DNA of 55,399 nt from Oscillatoria salina IIICB1 (GTDB lineage Bacteria > Cyanobacteriota > Cyanobacteriia > Cyanobacteriales > SIO1D9): contig NZ_JAAHBQ010000039.1 of NCBI RefSeq assembly GCF_020144665.1, forward strand, positions 1 through 55,399, given 5' to 3'. Position numbers and translations under genes: made by a program. This document shows positions 1 through 9,879 of this stretch, piece after piece. Position 1 is the stretch's first letter; the number at the start of each line of letters is the position of its first letter. The notes beneath the pieces are model-generated. The model ran no database searches, was not told the DNA's origin, and worked only from the letters and a program-made list of their open reading frames with translations.

Positions 1-32
1 CTTTAAGAGTCCATTTTTGGATGGCTTAAGAA

Positions 33-64
33 TCCCCTCCCTTTAGCAACGCGGAGGGAGGGGA
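33..64. repeat. Perfect 10-bp palindromic repeat interrupting mscS
   Basis: TCCCCTCCCT at 33-42 and its exact reverse complement AGGGAGGGGA at 55-64 enclose a 12-base loop. A second weaker hairpin (TCCA/TGGA within 1-30) precedes it. The recognisable MscS frame resumes within about 8 bases after the repeat, which suggests that a small repeat element landed in the gene. Confidence 0.7.
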
Positions 65-71
65 GCAGTCA

Positions 72-689
72 ATAACGGCTTTAGGTGTAGGTGGTGTTTC
101 CATTGGTTTGGCTTTACAAAACACCCTCGCTAATCTTTTTTCTGGCTTAAATATCATTACTTCTAAAAAAGTTAGACCTGGAGATTACATTAAATTAGAA
201 ACTGGGGAAGAAGGTTATGTGCGAGATATCGCTTGGAGATACACAATTATTCGCGAATATAATGAGAATTTGATTGTTATTCCTAACTCTAAGTTGGTTT
301 CTGCTACTTTCAAAAATTATACTTTACCAAAAAAGGAAATGTTGCTACCAATTGAATGTAGTGTTAGCTATGGTAGCGATTTGGATAAAGTTGAGGCTGT
401 GACTTTGGAAGTGGCTATGGAAGTGATGAAATATGTACCCGGAGGAGTACCAAATTTTGAACCTTTTTTACGTTACCATAAATTTGACTATTTTAGTATT
501 AATTTTACTATATATTTGAAAGTTAAAAAATTTATCGATCATTTAATTGTTAGACATGAGTTTTTAAAGAGGTTGTATCGGCGCTATCAGTGGGAAGGTA
601 TTAAGATTCCTTTTCCAATTAAGGCTGGTTACTTATCGGAAAAGGATAAAAAAATTGAGTCTGATTTTCCGCATAATCCAAGTATTTGA
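72..689 (+). pseudogene. MscS-family mechanosensitive channel, C-terminal part only
   Basis: The reading frame encodes the glycine/alanine-rich pore helix (TM3) of the MscS family, reading ITALGVGGVSIGLALQ, then the signature NTLANLFSG, the beta domain (RPGDYIKL, IPNSKL) and the alpha/beta C-terminal domain. MscS channels gate in the inner membrane under tension and release solutes. All that should precede TM3 (at least two membrane helices) is missing from the frame. Upstream, positions 1-65 are filled by hairpin repeats with stops in all three frames (for example TAA at 27-29). The longest frame with a start codon uses TTG at 108, inside TM3, so it is unlikely to be a real start. I infer a gene split by a repeat insertion, or a fragment. 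The N-terminal half may lie left of the window. Confidence 0.7.
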
Positions 690-748
690 TAAGCTAAAAT
701 AGCATTTTTTTCCTGGGATAATTGTTAGATAAGTTGCTAACCGACTGA

Positions 749-1210
749 CTAGAAACTATCGCTACTCCATTGCTGAATAAGTTCAAAAGGATTAAAACCG
801 CGATAACTTAAGAAGTTACACAATTTGTTTTTAGTTTTGGGGTCAAGATCGTTGAAATCAGTTATTTTGTATTTTCGCATTGCTTTAGCTTTTAAATCCT
901 CTAATTGGTTATCTGGTAAGTCTTCAGCAGTTTCGCTCCAAACTTCGGCAAATAAATCTCTAGAAATGCCTTTTTGCAAACATTTATTCATGATTACAGG
1001 TTTCCCATATTTACCTTGAGATGAAGAAATTAAATCTTCAATAAAGCGTTTATCGGATTGATAATCTTTTGACTGAAGGTAGTCGATTGCTTCAGTTATT
1101 TCTTGAGATTCATAGCCTTTATCTTGAGCTTTGCGACGTAGTTCCCAAGCAGTGTATTCACGACGAGATAAGAGTCGCAGAAAATAGTCTTGACAAGAAG
1201 ATTTAGGCAT
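749..1210 (-). CDS. recX: Regulatory protein RecX
   Basis: A 153-residue protein of the RecX family, which binds RecA filaments and modulates recombination and SOS activity in the cytoplasm. It shows the tandem three-helix RecX repeats: an N-terminal LLSRREYTAWELRRKA segment, YLQSKDYQSDKRFIEDLI in the middle, and a C-terminal part ending NFLSYRGFNPFELI, which is the usual RecX ending (YRGF). Length is normal for the family. The ATG start at 1210 is 10 bases from the end of the upstream hybrid kinase gene on the same strand, so the two may be co-transcribed. No recA is present in the window. Confidence 0.9.
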   Translation of the reverse strand: MPKSSCQDYFLRLLSRREYTAWELRRKAQDKGYESQEITEAIDYLQSKDYQSDKRFIEDLISSSQGKYGKPVIMNKCLQKGISRDLFAEVWSETAEDLPDNQLEDLKAKAMRKYKITDFNDLDPKTKNKLCNFLSYRGFNPFELIQQWSSDSF

Positions 1211-1220
1211 AATTAGTTAT

Positions 1221-4200
1221 TTAATGAATAAGCTGTTGTTGCAGTTCAGATTTTACTCTTTCATACTCAGTTTCAAGTTGAGATAAAAGCGATCGCGCTT
1301 GGATCGGGTTATCGCTACCACTGATTTTTTCTAAATCTTTACAAAGTTGATAAAATGTCATCGCGCCGAGGGCAGCACTGCTAGACTTGAGAGTATGAGC
1401 GCTATAGGCAGTAGCTTCGCGATCGCCAGCCGAAATTGCTGTACGAATTCGCTCTAAGTATTTGGTAGTCTCTTCTAAGTAAGAATCAATTAAGATTTCC
1501 AACCATTCAGGAGTGTTGTCACCGATTGCATCTAGTGTAGCTTGCAATACATTAATGTCAATAGCAGGTTTTTTCATTGTTATTGGCGAAATTTTTGCTA
1601 CTTTGATAGGGTTATTTTTAACTTGAGGCTGAGATTTTTTCAGGGCGGTAACTAACTCTTGAATTTGGATCGGCTTACTAATATAATCTTCCATTCCCGC
1701 AGCTAAACATTCTTCTTTATCGCCTTTCATCGCATTAGCTGTCATGGCAATAATCCGAGGATGATTTTCCCAACGCTGGCAGATTTCTTTGGCTGCGGCG
1801 ATCCCATCCATTTCTGGCATTTGTATGTCCATTAAGATCAGATCGTAAGGCTGGCGTTCGAGGGCTTCAATAACTTCTAAACCGTTACTAACTACATCAG
1901 CACGATAACCCATTCGTTCTAATAATTTTAATGCTAACTTTTGATTAACCATATTGTCTTCTGCTAAAAGAATGCGTAAGGGAAGACTTGCTGCAAGATT
2001 TTTGTCGATCGGTGATTGTCGTTTGTAGGTTGGTTCGATTTTTACCAACTGTCCGCCACAAATTTTGGCTAAAACGTTGAAGAGTTGAGATTGTTTGATC
2101 GGTTTATTTAAGAAAGCAGCAAATTCGGGAAATTTTTTGCCATTTTCTGGCTTGCCGACTGAAGTTAACATCACTAAAGGTAAGTGTTGCAAACTGGGTA
2201 TTCTGCGGATTTCTTTAGCCAGAGTAATGCCATCCATTCCTGGCATTTGTAAATCGACGATCGCTAAATCGAATGTTTCTCGTTGCAATACTTCTAAAGC
2301 TTTCGCACCAGAATCAACTGTCAGGGATTTTGCTCCCCAAGATTCTGCCTGTTTGAGTAAAATTTGGCGATTAGTGGCATTATCATCAACTATTAGCATT
2401 TTTTTGCCTAATAATTGCGATTTACTAACCATTACTTCTACAAGAGACGAACTAGGCACTGCTTTAGCAGCGATCGTGAAGTAAAAAATTGAGCCAAGAT
2501 CGACCTTACTTTCTACCCACATTTTGCCGCCCATAATTTCACTCAACTGTTTGCTAATTGCTAAACCGAGTCCAGTTCCGCCATATTTACGGGTAGTGGA
2601 AGAATCTACTTGCGTGAAAGGTTTAAATAAGCGATGTAATCGTTTTTCCGGAATCCCAATTCCTGTATCTTTAACCGCAAAACAAATTTCATAAGTTTCT
2701 GACTCATTCAGGGGTTTTGAGGTGACAGAAACGATGACTTCACCAGCATCAGTAAATTTAATCGCATTGCTGAGTAAATTAACTAAAATTTGTCTGATTC
2801 TGGTAACATCTCCTTGAATTGTCGGAGGTGTTTCTGGATCGATTTGGTAAGCTAATTCGAGATTTTTTTCAGCAGCCTTTGAAGCAAGTAAATCGAGAGA
2901 TTCTTCAACGCAAACTCTTAATTCAAAAGAAACTTCTTCTAATTCTAATTTGCCAGATTCGATTTTTGAGAAGTCGAGAATATCATTAATAATTGTTAGC
3001 AGTGCGTCGCCACTATTACGGATAGTTTCCACGAAATCTTGTTGTTCGGGGTTGAGAGCTGTATCTAATAGCAATCCTGTCATCCCAATGACGGCATTCA
3101 TGGGTGTACGAATTTCATGACTCATGGTTGCTAAAAATTCACTTTTAGCCCGCATTCCTGCTAAAGCGCGATCGCGGGCTTGGGCTAATTCGGTGGCGGC
3201 TCTCGCACGTTCGATTTCTCCTCCTACCCACTGCGCCATTAATCTTAATAATTCTTTTTCGATCGCTTTAAATGGTTTCTGACGCGGTTGGGTACTAGAA
3301 AAGTTTAAAGTACCGTAAATTTTGCCATTGACAACTACAGGCGTACCGATATAAGTTTCTAATTTTAAAGCACGATAGCAAGGGTGATTTTGCCAATGAT
3401 GATGGTTTCCTGCACCAATAATACACAAAGGTTTTTTTGCTAGTAATGTTTCGTGGCAATAAGTTTGTCGTAAGTCTAAAATTGTCCCTTGGGCGCGTAA
3501 ATTATTCGGTAATTGGGCAGCAGTTATTTGATATTTATTGCCTTCAATTTTGGCTAAAACCCCAATTTCTAAATTAAATTGTTCTCTGCCCATTGCTAGT
3601 AAATTTTCTATGGATTCAGCAAAATTCTGGCATCTCGAAGCAGTCACTTCACACAAAGCGCGAATAGCAGCTTCGCTTTCTCTCAATTCGATTTCTGCTT
3701 CTACCCGATCGGTAATATCAATGGAAACACCCATAACTGCGGGCGTGGCTAGTCCCGCGACAAAAAAGGGAATTTTTGTCGTCAACAAAGTTCTTGAATT
3801 TCCCTCAGTATCAGTCAACTTTTCTGAGTAAATATGTTTGGATTTGCCACTGTTAATTACTTCTAAATCATCAGCACAAAATTGAGCTGATTCTGGTAGC
3901 GATCGCGCAAAATCTTCATCTTTTTTACCGAGTAATTCTTCGACAGTTGTTCCGTAAGCTTGAGCTATAGCTTGATTTGCCAGAAGATATTCTCCTCGTT
4001 CGTTTTTAGCAAAAATAAAGTGAGGAACTAAATCAATTACTTGACGCAATTTTGCTTCGCTGGCTTGTAATTGAGCTTCTACTCGTTTGCGTTCGCTAAT
4101 ATCAACAATGGCTCCATCTAAGTAAAGGATTTTTCCTACTTCGTTAAAAGCAGCTTGACCTTTATCATAAATCCATCTTACTTTGCCATCCGAGCGCCGT

Positions 4201-5387
4201 ATTCGGTATTCGATTTCATAAGGCTGTTTGGCTTCAATAGCTTGGCAAATTTGAGTTTCAACTGTTTCTAAGTCCTCAGCATCGATAATACTCAAAAAAG
4301 TACGAACCTGATTGTGAAGAAAATCACTACTAGGATAACCAGAAATTTCCTCGATCGCATCGCTGATAAATTCCATCGTCCGATCGCGATCGCCGCGACA
4401 ACGATAAATTGTTCCTGGTAAATTATTAACTAAGGAGCGAAATCTCTCTTCACTTTGGCGTAAAGCGGAAAGAGTTTGTTTGCGTAAACTGATATCTTGA
4501 ACAAAACCTTCATAATAAAGTAGCTTACCTTGAGAATCTCGCACCGCACGCACGTTTTCCGAAATCCAAATTTTACTACCATCGCGGCGATATACTTGGA
4601 ACTCAAAATTTTGTACTGCACCGTATAAGTTAATTAATTGAATAAAATGATGACGCTGATTTATGTCAACATAAAGTTGTTCTTCAACATTCGTGCATTG
4701 CTGAATTAATCTTTCTGGCGAATCATATCCATACATTTTCGCTAAAGCCGGATTAGCACTTAAATAGCGCCCCTCTGGTGTTGTCTGAAAAATCCCACTC
4801 ACCGCATTTTCAAAGATACTGCGATATTTAGCTTCAGCTTGTTGTAACGCCATTTCCACCTGCGATCGCTCCCGGATCTGGGCTTCTAATTCAGCCGTGC
4901 GTCGTGCTACTCTTGCTTCTAACTCAGCATTTAAAGTCCGAACTTCTGCTTCCGCTTGCTTGCGAGCTTCGTTTTCTTCAGCTAATGTCCGATTTGCTAG
5001 TTCTAATTCTTCCGGACTTGGTAAAATTAGAGCTTGAGGCATTAATGTCGCCACCTTCACTGCCGTATAAACCGAGATCGTCCCAGTAACCGCTTTTAAA
5101 GCACCAGAAAACCAATAAGCAGGATACCACAAAGTTATCACTTCCAGGAAATGACTGGTTCCGCAAGCGACAAGAAAAACGCCAAACAAGATAAATAAGT
5201 TCAGAAAAGGAAGATCCCGTCTTTTTTGCCGAAAGTATAATAATCCTAGCGGAATTGAATAGTAAGCCACCGCGATCGCTAAATCGGAGGTGACGTGCAA
5301 AAACACTAAGTTAGGATTCCACCCATAACACTCTCCATGAGGCAGGAAATAGCTGCTACCTAATATGTTTAGCAATAAATCTTGCAT
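1221..5387 (-). CDS. Ethylene-receptor-like multi-sensor hybrid histidine kinase
   Basis: A 1388-residue phosphorelay kinase, using ATG at 5387; an in-frame TTG at 5423 would add 12 residues. The N-terminus has three membrane helices with the ETR1-type sensor signature: [16 protein letters not shown] and [12 protein letters not shown]. Asp35, Cys75 and His79 keep exactly the spacing of Asp25, Cys65 and His69 (the copper/ethylene site) of plant ETR1, and the equivalents of Tyr32 and Pro36 are also present. Then come a coiled coil (about 125-180), three PAS/PAC units (about 190-305, 315-430, 440-560), GAF (about 575-730), HisKA with His757 ([10 protein letters not shown]), HATPase (about 860-980; GTGLGL), receiver 1 (Asp1045), receiver 2 (Asp1187) and a C-terminal HPt (His1331 in SAHTLKSS). 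It therefore holds a complete His-Asp-His relay. Ethylene binding is inferred from the motif; light sensing or other input through PAS/GAF is possible. Confidence 0.9.
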   Translation of the reverse strand: MQDLLLNILGSSYFLPHGECYGWNPNLVFLHVTSDLAIAVAYYSIPLGLLYFRQKRRDLPFLNLFILFGVFLVACGTSHFLEVITLWYPAYWFSGALKAVTGTISVYTAVKVATLMPQALILPSPEELELANRTLAEENEARKQAEAEVRTLNAELEARVARRTAELEAQIRERSQVEMALQQAEAKYRSIFENAVSGIFQTTPEGRYLSANPALAKMYGYDSPERLIQQCTNVEEQLYVDINQRHHFIQLINLYGAVQNFEFQVYRRDGSKIWISENVRAVRDSQGKLLYYEGFVQDISLRKQTLSALRQSEERFRSLVNNLPGTIYRCRGDRDRTMEFISDAIEEISGYPSSDFLHNQVRTFLSIIDAEDLETVETQICQAIEAKQPYEIEYRIRRSDGKVRWIYDKGQAAFNEVGKILYLDGAIVDISERKRVEAQLQASEAKLRQVIDLVPHFIFAKNERGEYLLANQAIAQAYGTTVEELLGKKDEDFARSLPESAQFCADDLEVINSGKSKHIYSEKLTDTEGNSRTLLTTKIPFFVAGLATPAVMGVSIDITDRVEAEIELRESEAAIRALCEVTASRCQNFAESIENLLAMGREQFNLEIGVLAKIEGNKYQITAAQLPNNLRAQGTILDLRQTYCHETLLAKKPLCIIGAGNHHHWQNHPCYRALKLETYIGTPVVVNGKIYGTLNFSSTQPRQKPFKAIEKELLRLMAQWVGGEIERARAATELAQARDRALAGMRAKSEFLATMSHEIRTPMNAVIGMTGLLLDTALNPEQQDFVETIRNSGDALLTIINDILDFSKIESGKLELEEVSFELRVCVEESLDLLASKAAEKNLELAYQIDPETPPTIQGDVTRIRQILVNLLSNAIKFTDAGEVIVSVTSKPLNESETYEICFAVKDTGIGIPEKRLHRLFKPFTQVDSSTTRKYGGTGLGLAISKQLSEIMGGKMWVESKVDLGSIFYFTIAAKAVPSSSLVEVMVSKSQLLGKKMLIVDDNATNRQILLKQAESWGAKSLTVDSGAKALEVLQRETFDLAIVDLQMPGMDGITLAKEIRRIPSLQHLPLVMLTSVGKPENGKKFPEFAAFLNKPIKQSQLFNVLAKICGGQLVKIEPTYKRQSPIDKNLAASLPLRILLAEDNMVNQKLALKLLERMGYRADVVSNGLEVIEALERQPYDLILMDIQMPEMDGIAAAKEICQRWENHPRIIAMTANAMKGDKEECLAAGMEDYISKPIQIQELVTALKKSQPQVKNNPIKVAKISPITMKKPAIDINVLQATLDAIGDNTPEWLEILIDSYLEETTKYLERIRTAISAGDREATAYSAHTLKSSSAALGAMTFYQLCKDLEKISGSDNPIQARSLLSQLETEYERVKSELQQQLIH

Positions 5388-5502
5388 AAATTCAATTTTC
5401 CCTATTTGGTTTTTGGCAAGCAAAACTATTCAAGCTTGTTTTCCTAAAAATTTTAGCTAGAAAATAACTACCAAGCTTGTGTAACTTATTTTAATTTATT
5501 AA

Positions 5503-6294
5503 TTATTTATCTTTCCCTTGACTTGCCCGGCGTTTCTGAATTTCTTGAATCCGCTCTTTAACAAATTCTTCATGTTGCTGTCTCTCGTTAGCTGTCACCC
5601 AAGAAAGTGTAGTTGATAGCGCCACTAAACTAAAAAACATCGCGATAAAGATTTCACACATTGCCGCCGTGCGAGAACATAATGAAGCCGGATGTACGTC
5701 TCCATATCCAACTGTTGAAAAAGTAACTACCGAAAAATAGATTGATAAAAAACCATCTTTTAAACCCCAAAAATTACCTGGATTTTGGCGAAAAAGTTCG
5801 GCATAAAGACTCGAAAATCCAAAAATTATTGTAAAAAAAACAAGTCCGATCGGCAATAACAGATAAGGAAGTCGATTCAAAGAAGGAATAAATTTATATT
5901 CGCGAACCACATCATCTTCTTGTTTGAATTCCTTTTCTACTTCAACCCCAGCACCAACAAATACCTCGGAAACCAGTAAAACAATTAAAATTAATCCCGC
6001 TAAAATAGCTAAAACTGATAAAATAAAATTAGGTGAACTACTAAAAACTTGCGTAAAAGTATTTACCAAGCAATAAATTAAGAAAAAAACAGTAGTAACA
6101 CTCAAACCTTGACGGACAGCTACTAAAGTACCATGACGAGGATAAACACGAGAACCGATAAATTCTCGTTCCGGACGAGTTAGATCGTTTTGAGTTAACC
6201 TTTCCGCCAGTAGTTGAGCAACCGAACCTACGAACTCCTCGTAGTCAAATAAATCTGTAACTTGAGATTCAAAGCCATTGTCGCGATCGCTCAT
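5503..6294 (-). CDS. Potassium-channel-like protein (TVGYGD pore)
   Basis: A 263-residue inner-membrane ion channel. The selectivity-filter motif TVGYGD at 194-199 follows a pore helix and is followed by a final membrane helix (about 209-231). Earlier helices lie near 65-85, 91-112 and 143-163, so the layout is four helices plus a pore loop rather than a standard six-helix voltage sensor. No S4-like arginine ladder and no RCK/TrkA-N domain are seen; the C-terminal tail is short and charged. I chose ATG at 6294 over GTG at 6306. It lies between two sensor kinases on the same strand but with gaps over 100 bases, so it is probably its own unit. Selectivity for K+ is inferred from the filter. Confidence 0.85.
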   Translation of the reverse strand: MSDRDNGFESQVTDLFDYEEFVGSVAQLLAERLTQNDLTRPEREFIGSRVYPRHGTLVAVRQGLSVTTVFFLIYCLVNTFTQVFSSSPNFILSVLAILAGLILIVLLVSEVFVGAGVEVEKEFKQEDDVVREYKFIPSLNRLPYLLLPIGLVFFTIIFGFSSLYAELFRQNPGNFWGLKDGFLSIYFSVVTFSTVGYGDVHPASLCSRTAAMCEIFIAMFFSLVALSTTLSWVTANERQQHEEFVKERIQEIQKRRASQGKDK

Positions 6295-6428
6295 ATTTTC
6301 ACCCACTTTTTTCTGTCTAACTTAGATGATAAAATATTTTCTATCTCGGCGAAAAAAACTGAGGATATACCGAAGAGAAAGCGCTGTTAAACAATTTTTT
6401 AGTTAGGAAAATTCTTCCCAAAAAAATC

Positions 6429-8459
6429 TCAACTCTCTTCAATTAAGTCAATAACGATATCAAAGCGAAAGTTATTAACCAAATTAACTAAAGCCTCACT
6501 TATATCGCTACGCTCTTCAGGAATTACGGCGATCAATTCACGGACTTGTTCGTCATCAGCAAGCAGCGCAGCATGGTAAATTTGAGCAATCCATTCAGGA
6601 GACATAACCTGTAAATCCTCTTTAGTTAAGTGTAAAGACAAGTCAGAAATCAAATTAGAAGGTAAATCCTCTTTATAGAGATAGCGCACGCCCAGATGCT
6701 CGCTTATCTTACTCAAAAGAGTTTCTTCTCGAAACGGCTTACTAATAAAATCATCACAGCCAGCAGCCAAAGCCTTTTGTCGATCTTCATTGAAAACTTT
6801 AGCAGTTAAAGCAATAATAATTGGCTGTTGTTTTGAGGTGGCAGACTTGATTTGTTGGAGAACTTGGTATCCATTCAGAACAGGCATTTGCAGATCCAAA
6901 AGTAGCAAATGAGGTTGCCAACTACGCCAAAAATCGAGTGTCTGTTGACCATTTTCCGCTACTTTAACATTAAAGCCGAGAGGTTCGAGAATTTCCAAAA
7001 GTAACTGACCGTGAACTGGCAAATCATCAGCAACTAAAATACGATAATCAGGTTGATTTGGTTGCAAGGCTATCGCTTGTTTTTTTGAGGAATTTTTGAT
7101 TTCTACATCGGCTGCTCTAGCTAACTTAAGTGGAATAGCGACAGTAAAAACCGAACCACTTCCCAACTCAGAATTAACAGTAATTTCTCCTTGCATAAAT
7201 TTGACAAACTCACGGGATATTGATAATCCTAAACCAGTTCCTTCTGAAGGTTGACGGTTAGTTCGAGTTTGGACAAAAGGTTCAAATAAACTTTCTTTTT
7301 GTTCGAGACTAATTCCCGCACCAGTGTCTTCCACATCAAAGACGAGAAAATGCTTTTTAAGTCGCGAAAAGTTATTTGTTGTTTGTAGCGATCGATCTTC
7401 TACCTTTACTCGTAACGTTACTGTACCAGAATCAGTAAATTTAATCGCATTATCGAGCAAATTAACGAGAACTTGGCGGAGTTTACTTTCGTCAGTTTGC
7501 ACGTAACCAGGTAAATTAGCATCCAGTTCGCTCTTTAATTCTAAACCCTTAGCACTTGCTGTAACTCGCATCATCGTAGCGATATCGCTCACAAAATCTG
7601 CCAAATTGAAACTGTTTTCTTGGACAATAATTTGATTGTTTTTAATCTTTGCACTAGAAAGAATGTCGTTAATTAATTTTAGTAAATGTTCGCCACTAGC
7701 GTTAATAATTCCCAAATATTCTTGCTGCTTTTCAGTTAAAGTTACATCTTGCACTAAAATTTGACTAAAGCCGAGAATAGCATTTAAGGGAGTACGCAAT
7801 TCGTGACTTATATTTGATAAAAATTGACTTTTAGCAGCAGAAGCAGCTTCCGCAGCTATTAACGCTTGTTGCAATGCCAACTTGGTTTGTTGTAACTCAG
7901 AAATTTTTCTTGATAGTAAATAATTAATATTTTGCAGTTCTGAGGTTCTTTGGTGAACTTTTTCTTCTAAATTAATTTGTGCTTCCCGCAAGGATGCTTC
8001 TACACTAAGACGGCGTTGAATTTCTGTTTGTAACTGCTGATTGTGTTGACTATGTGCTGTTTGTAAGTGCTTAATTTTTAGGTGGGTTTTTACCCTTGCT
8101 AAAATTTCTTCCACTTGGAGAGGCTTAGTTATATAGTCAACTCCTCCTACCTCAAAACCTTTAACTTTGTTTGACAAATCTCCTAAGGCGGTAATAAAAA
8201 TAACTGGAATTTCTTGACAAGCCGGATTTTGCTTCAAGCGAGAACAAGTTTCAAAACCGTTTATTCCCGGCATCATGACATCTAATAAAATCAAATCTGG
8301 TAACTCGCGTTCTAATATTTCCAGTGCGCTTTCGCCGTCTTGCGCTACTCGTACTTGATATCCTTGTAGCTGAAGAAACTCATCGAGTATGGCAATGTTA
8401 CTAGAATTGTCATCAACGATTAAAATAATCTCTTGTTGCCCCGATTTTTTTTGTATCAT
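6429..8459 (-). CDS. Hybrid response regulator/histidine kinase (REC-HisKA-HATPase-REC)
   Basis: A 676-residue soluble two-component protein. Order: N-terminal receiver with phospho-acceptor Asp60 (LILLDVMMPG) and the KP lysine near 112; coiled coil about 135-205; HisKA with His219 (SNISHELRTP); HATPase about 320-440 (N-box LVNLLDNAIKF, DTGAGI, GTGLGLS); second receiver about 465-590 (LLLLDLQMP). The last roughly 80 residues are alpha-helical with an acidic end and match the tail seen on many cyanobacterial REC-HK-REC proteins. There are no membrane segments, so its input must come from a partner kinase acting on the first receiver or from the coiled coil. ATG start at 8459. Neighbouring kinases make cross-talk plausible, but nothing in the sequence proves it. 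Confidence 0.93.
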   Translation of the reverse strand: MIQKKSGQQEIILIVDDNSSNIAILDEFLQLQGYQVRVAQDGESALEILERELPDLILLDVMMPGINGFETCSRLKQNPACQEIPVIFITALGDLSNKVKGFEVGGVDYITKPLQVEEILARVKTHLKIKHLQTAHSQHNQQLQTEIQRRLSVEASLREAQINLEEKVHQRTSELQNINYLLSRKISELQQTKLALQQALIAAEAASAAKSQFLSNISHELRTPLNAILGFSQILVQDVTLTEKQQEYLGIINASGEHLLKLINDILSSAKIKNNQIIVQENSFNLADFVSDIATMMRVTASAKGLELKSELDANLPGYVQTDESKLRQVLVNLLDNAIKFTDSGTVTLRVKVEDRSLQTTNNFSRLKKHFLVFDVEDTGAGISLEQKESLFEPFVQTRTNRQPSEGTGLGLSISREFVKFMQGEITVNSELGSGSVFTVAIPLKLARAADVEIKNSSKKQAIALQPNQPDYRILVADDLPVHGQLLLEILEPLGFNVKVAENGQQTLDFWRSWQPHLLLLDLQMPVLNGYQVLQQIKSATSKQQPIIIALTAKVFNEDRQKALAAGCDDFISKPFREETLLSKISEHLGVRYLYKEDLPSNLISDLSLHLTKEDLQVMSPEWIAQIYHAALLADDEQVRELIAVIPEERSDISEALVNLVNNFRFDIVIDLIEES

Positions 8460-8753
8460 AGCTGGACCAAAATTTAAATAGTTGCCTGCACTCTGGTTAA
8501 AATTGTAGCTGGCTCTAGACTAAAATGGTGTTACTATTACACTATTTGAGTTGCTTTTCCAGCGTCTTAACAACTTTTTTGGGTTTTCTTGGCTGCGCTA
8601 ACTACCTAGTTGAATAATCGAGCGGCTTCTTTTTAGTTTTTGTTTTCTAGAAACTACCTGTGCAAAAGTTTGGCAGTTTTGTCAAGTTTATTTTTAGCAA
8701 TGCCGATGCTTGTGAATTGAATAGTAAATCTGAGGTAAAAATATTCGCGATCG
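8460..8753. other. Intergenic stretch upstream of the REC-HK-REC gene
   Basis: This A/T-rich stretch contains the presumed promoter region of the minus-strand kinase. No open frame, RNA gene or strong hairpin was seen. The decayed kinase fragment begins beside it. Confidence 0.4.
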
Positions 8754-9016
8754 CTAGCTATTTGTTGAATTGCCAAATTTAGTTGCCTTTCCTACTAAGT
8801 TGAGTATAACTTGGGACAAAAGTCTTTCATCGCGATCAAAACAAATTTTTGTTTCTAGGGCGGGATTCTGCCGATAAATCCCATTCAAACCTTTATTTTC
8901 TGCCCAAAGGAGAGAAATTTTGATAATACCATTGACAAAGCTGGTAGAAGTTCTCTTTGATTAGCTTTGATTTTAGCAAAACTTAAAACATGATTAATAA
9001 TCAAACTAAGTTGATG
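8754..9016 (-). pseudogene. Decayed histidine kinase fragment (HisKA helix 2 to N-box)
   Basis: Read on the minus strand, 9016 downward gives HQLSLIINHVLSFAKIKAN, closely matching the second HisKA helix of hybrid kinases (typical LLSLINDVLDFSKIEAG). After a frame change it continues with LLWAENKGLNGIYRQNP and then DRDERLLSQVILNLVGKATKF, an N-box of the HATPase domain (typical DERRLRQVLLNLLGNAIKF). The frame ends at a TAG at 8754-8756. The frameshift, the eroded N-box (GKATKF for GNAIKF) and the absence of the remainder show a pseudogene. The missing G1 part may be the fragment on the opposite strand at 9213-9350. Confidence 0.65.
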
Positions 9017-9212
9017 TTTGCTACCTTAGTTAATGACCGTTGCTAAATTGGCGTATAACCTAAGTTCCCCTTCTCTCGGGGTTAATGAAGCTGAATTTGC
9101 TCAAAGATCTCAACAAAGGTCAAGATCGAGATGAATTGCACGCCAAGCATTGAGCTGAGGCTTTTTGATCTCAGGTAAGGTAGATTCCCCTGTCTGAATC
9201 CACAATCTCTAG

Positions 9213-9350
9213 AGAAACTGGGTAGCGATTTCAGTTAGAGAAGTTGAAAACAAGCAAGCCAAGGTTAAAATCTCAGTAGTAGACGAGTTTGGGAACATCA
9301 CAGAACGGATTGTCCCTCAATCTTTCCCTACTAAAAATTCAATTGGCTAA
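9213..9350 (+). pseudogene. Possible second part of the decayed kinase (G1 to F-box), inverted
   Basis: The plus-strand frame beginning about 9213 reads VAISVREVENKQAKVKISVV, then DEFGNITERIVPQSFPTKNS and a stop at 9348. This resembles the stretch that follows an N-box in HATPase domains (EVxISV...VxISVxDxGxGI...ERIFQPFFTTK), with damaged glycines in the G1 box. It would follow the end of the minus-strand fragment almost directly in an intact kinase, but lies on the other strand. The match is short and imperfect. Confidence 0.35.
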
Positions 9351-9417
9351 CTCGTGGCGATCGCTAAACTCATTGGCGATCGCTAGAGGTTATCGATCGA
9401 TTAAAGCATTTTTGCCT

Positions 9418-9798
9418 ATGTCTCTAGACAAACTTCAGCCTTCCAGTAAATCAGAAGAAATCGTCTATGCGCCCTATTTTCAAGGCAGCAAGCGTAATTT
9501 ACTTCCCTATGCGATTACCCTATATCAACAAGGTTCTTTAGAAGGTCAGCGAGAAATAGAAGGTGGTGAGAGCATTCCTTTTGTTGCCAGTTGGTATGTT
9601 TCTAAACTACCTGCGGATTTGACTCGCTGTCGCTTGCAATTTGATGGTAATGCCGAGTTGAGCTATGAGGTAACTATGCAAAATTCTGAGTTTGTGAATT
9701 ACTTAATTGAAGTGTTAATGACCTACAAGCGCTCGCGCAATACCACGACAGATTTTCCCCAAACTTTTTACCGAAAGTTACTGCGCCGAGATGAATGA
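9418..9798 (+). CDS. Small conserved hypothetical protein
   Basis: A 126-residue soluble protein from ATG at 9418 (MSLDKLQPSSKSEEIVYAPY). An upstream in-frame TTG at 9289 would add 43 residues, but that segment lies over HIP1-rich sequence and over the decayed kinase fragment, so I prefer the ATG. No signal peptide, membrane helix or catalytic motif is apparent. The sequence looks like a small alpha/beta protein (EGGESIPFVASWYVSKLP, YEVTMQNSEFVNYLIEVL). It is about 80 bases upstream of the BioD-like gene on the same strand and may share its transcript. I do not recognise its function. Confidence 0.65.
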   Translation: MSLDKLQPSSKSEEIVYAPYFQGSKRNLLPYAITLYQQGSLEGQREIEGGESIPFVASWYVSKLPADLTRCRLQFDGNAELSYEVTMQNSEFVNYLIEVLMTYKRSRNTTTDFPQTFYRKLLRRDE

Positions 9799-9879
9799 TC
9801 CAACTTAACATGAGGTTAGCTATGGTCTTTCCCAAAAAGTTATTTTTCCGAACAACCACAAAAGTCAAGGAGTGAGGGT

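Noticed and set aside
5388..5423. TTG start adding 12 residues to the large hybrid kinase
   Set aside because: With ATG 5387 the sensor domain begins at a normal distance from the first helix; the TTG has no better ribosome-binding site.
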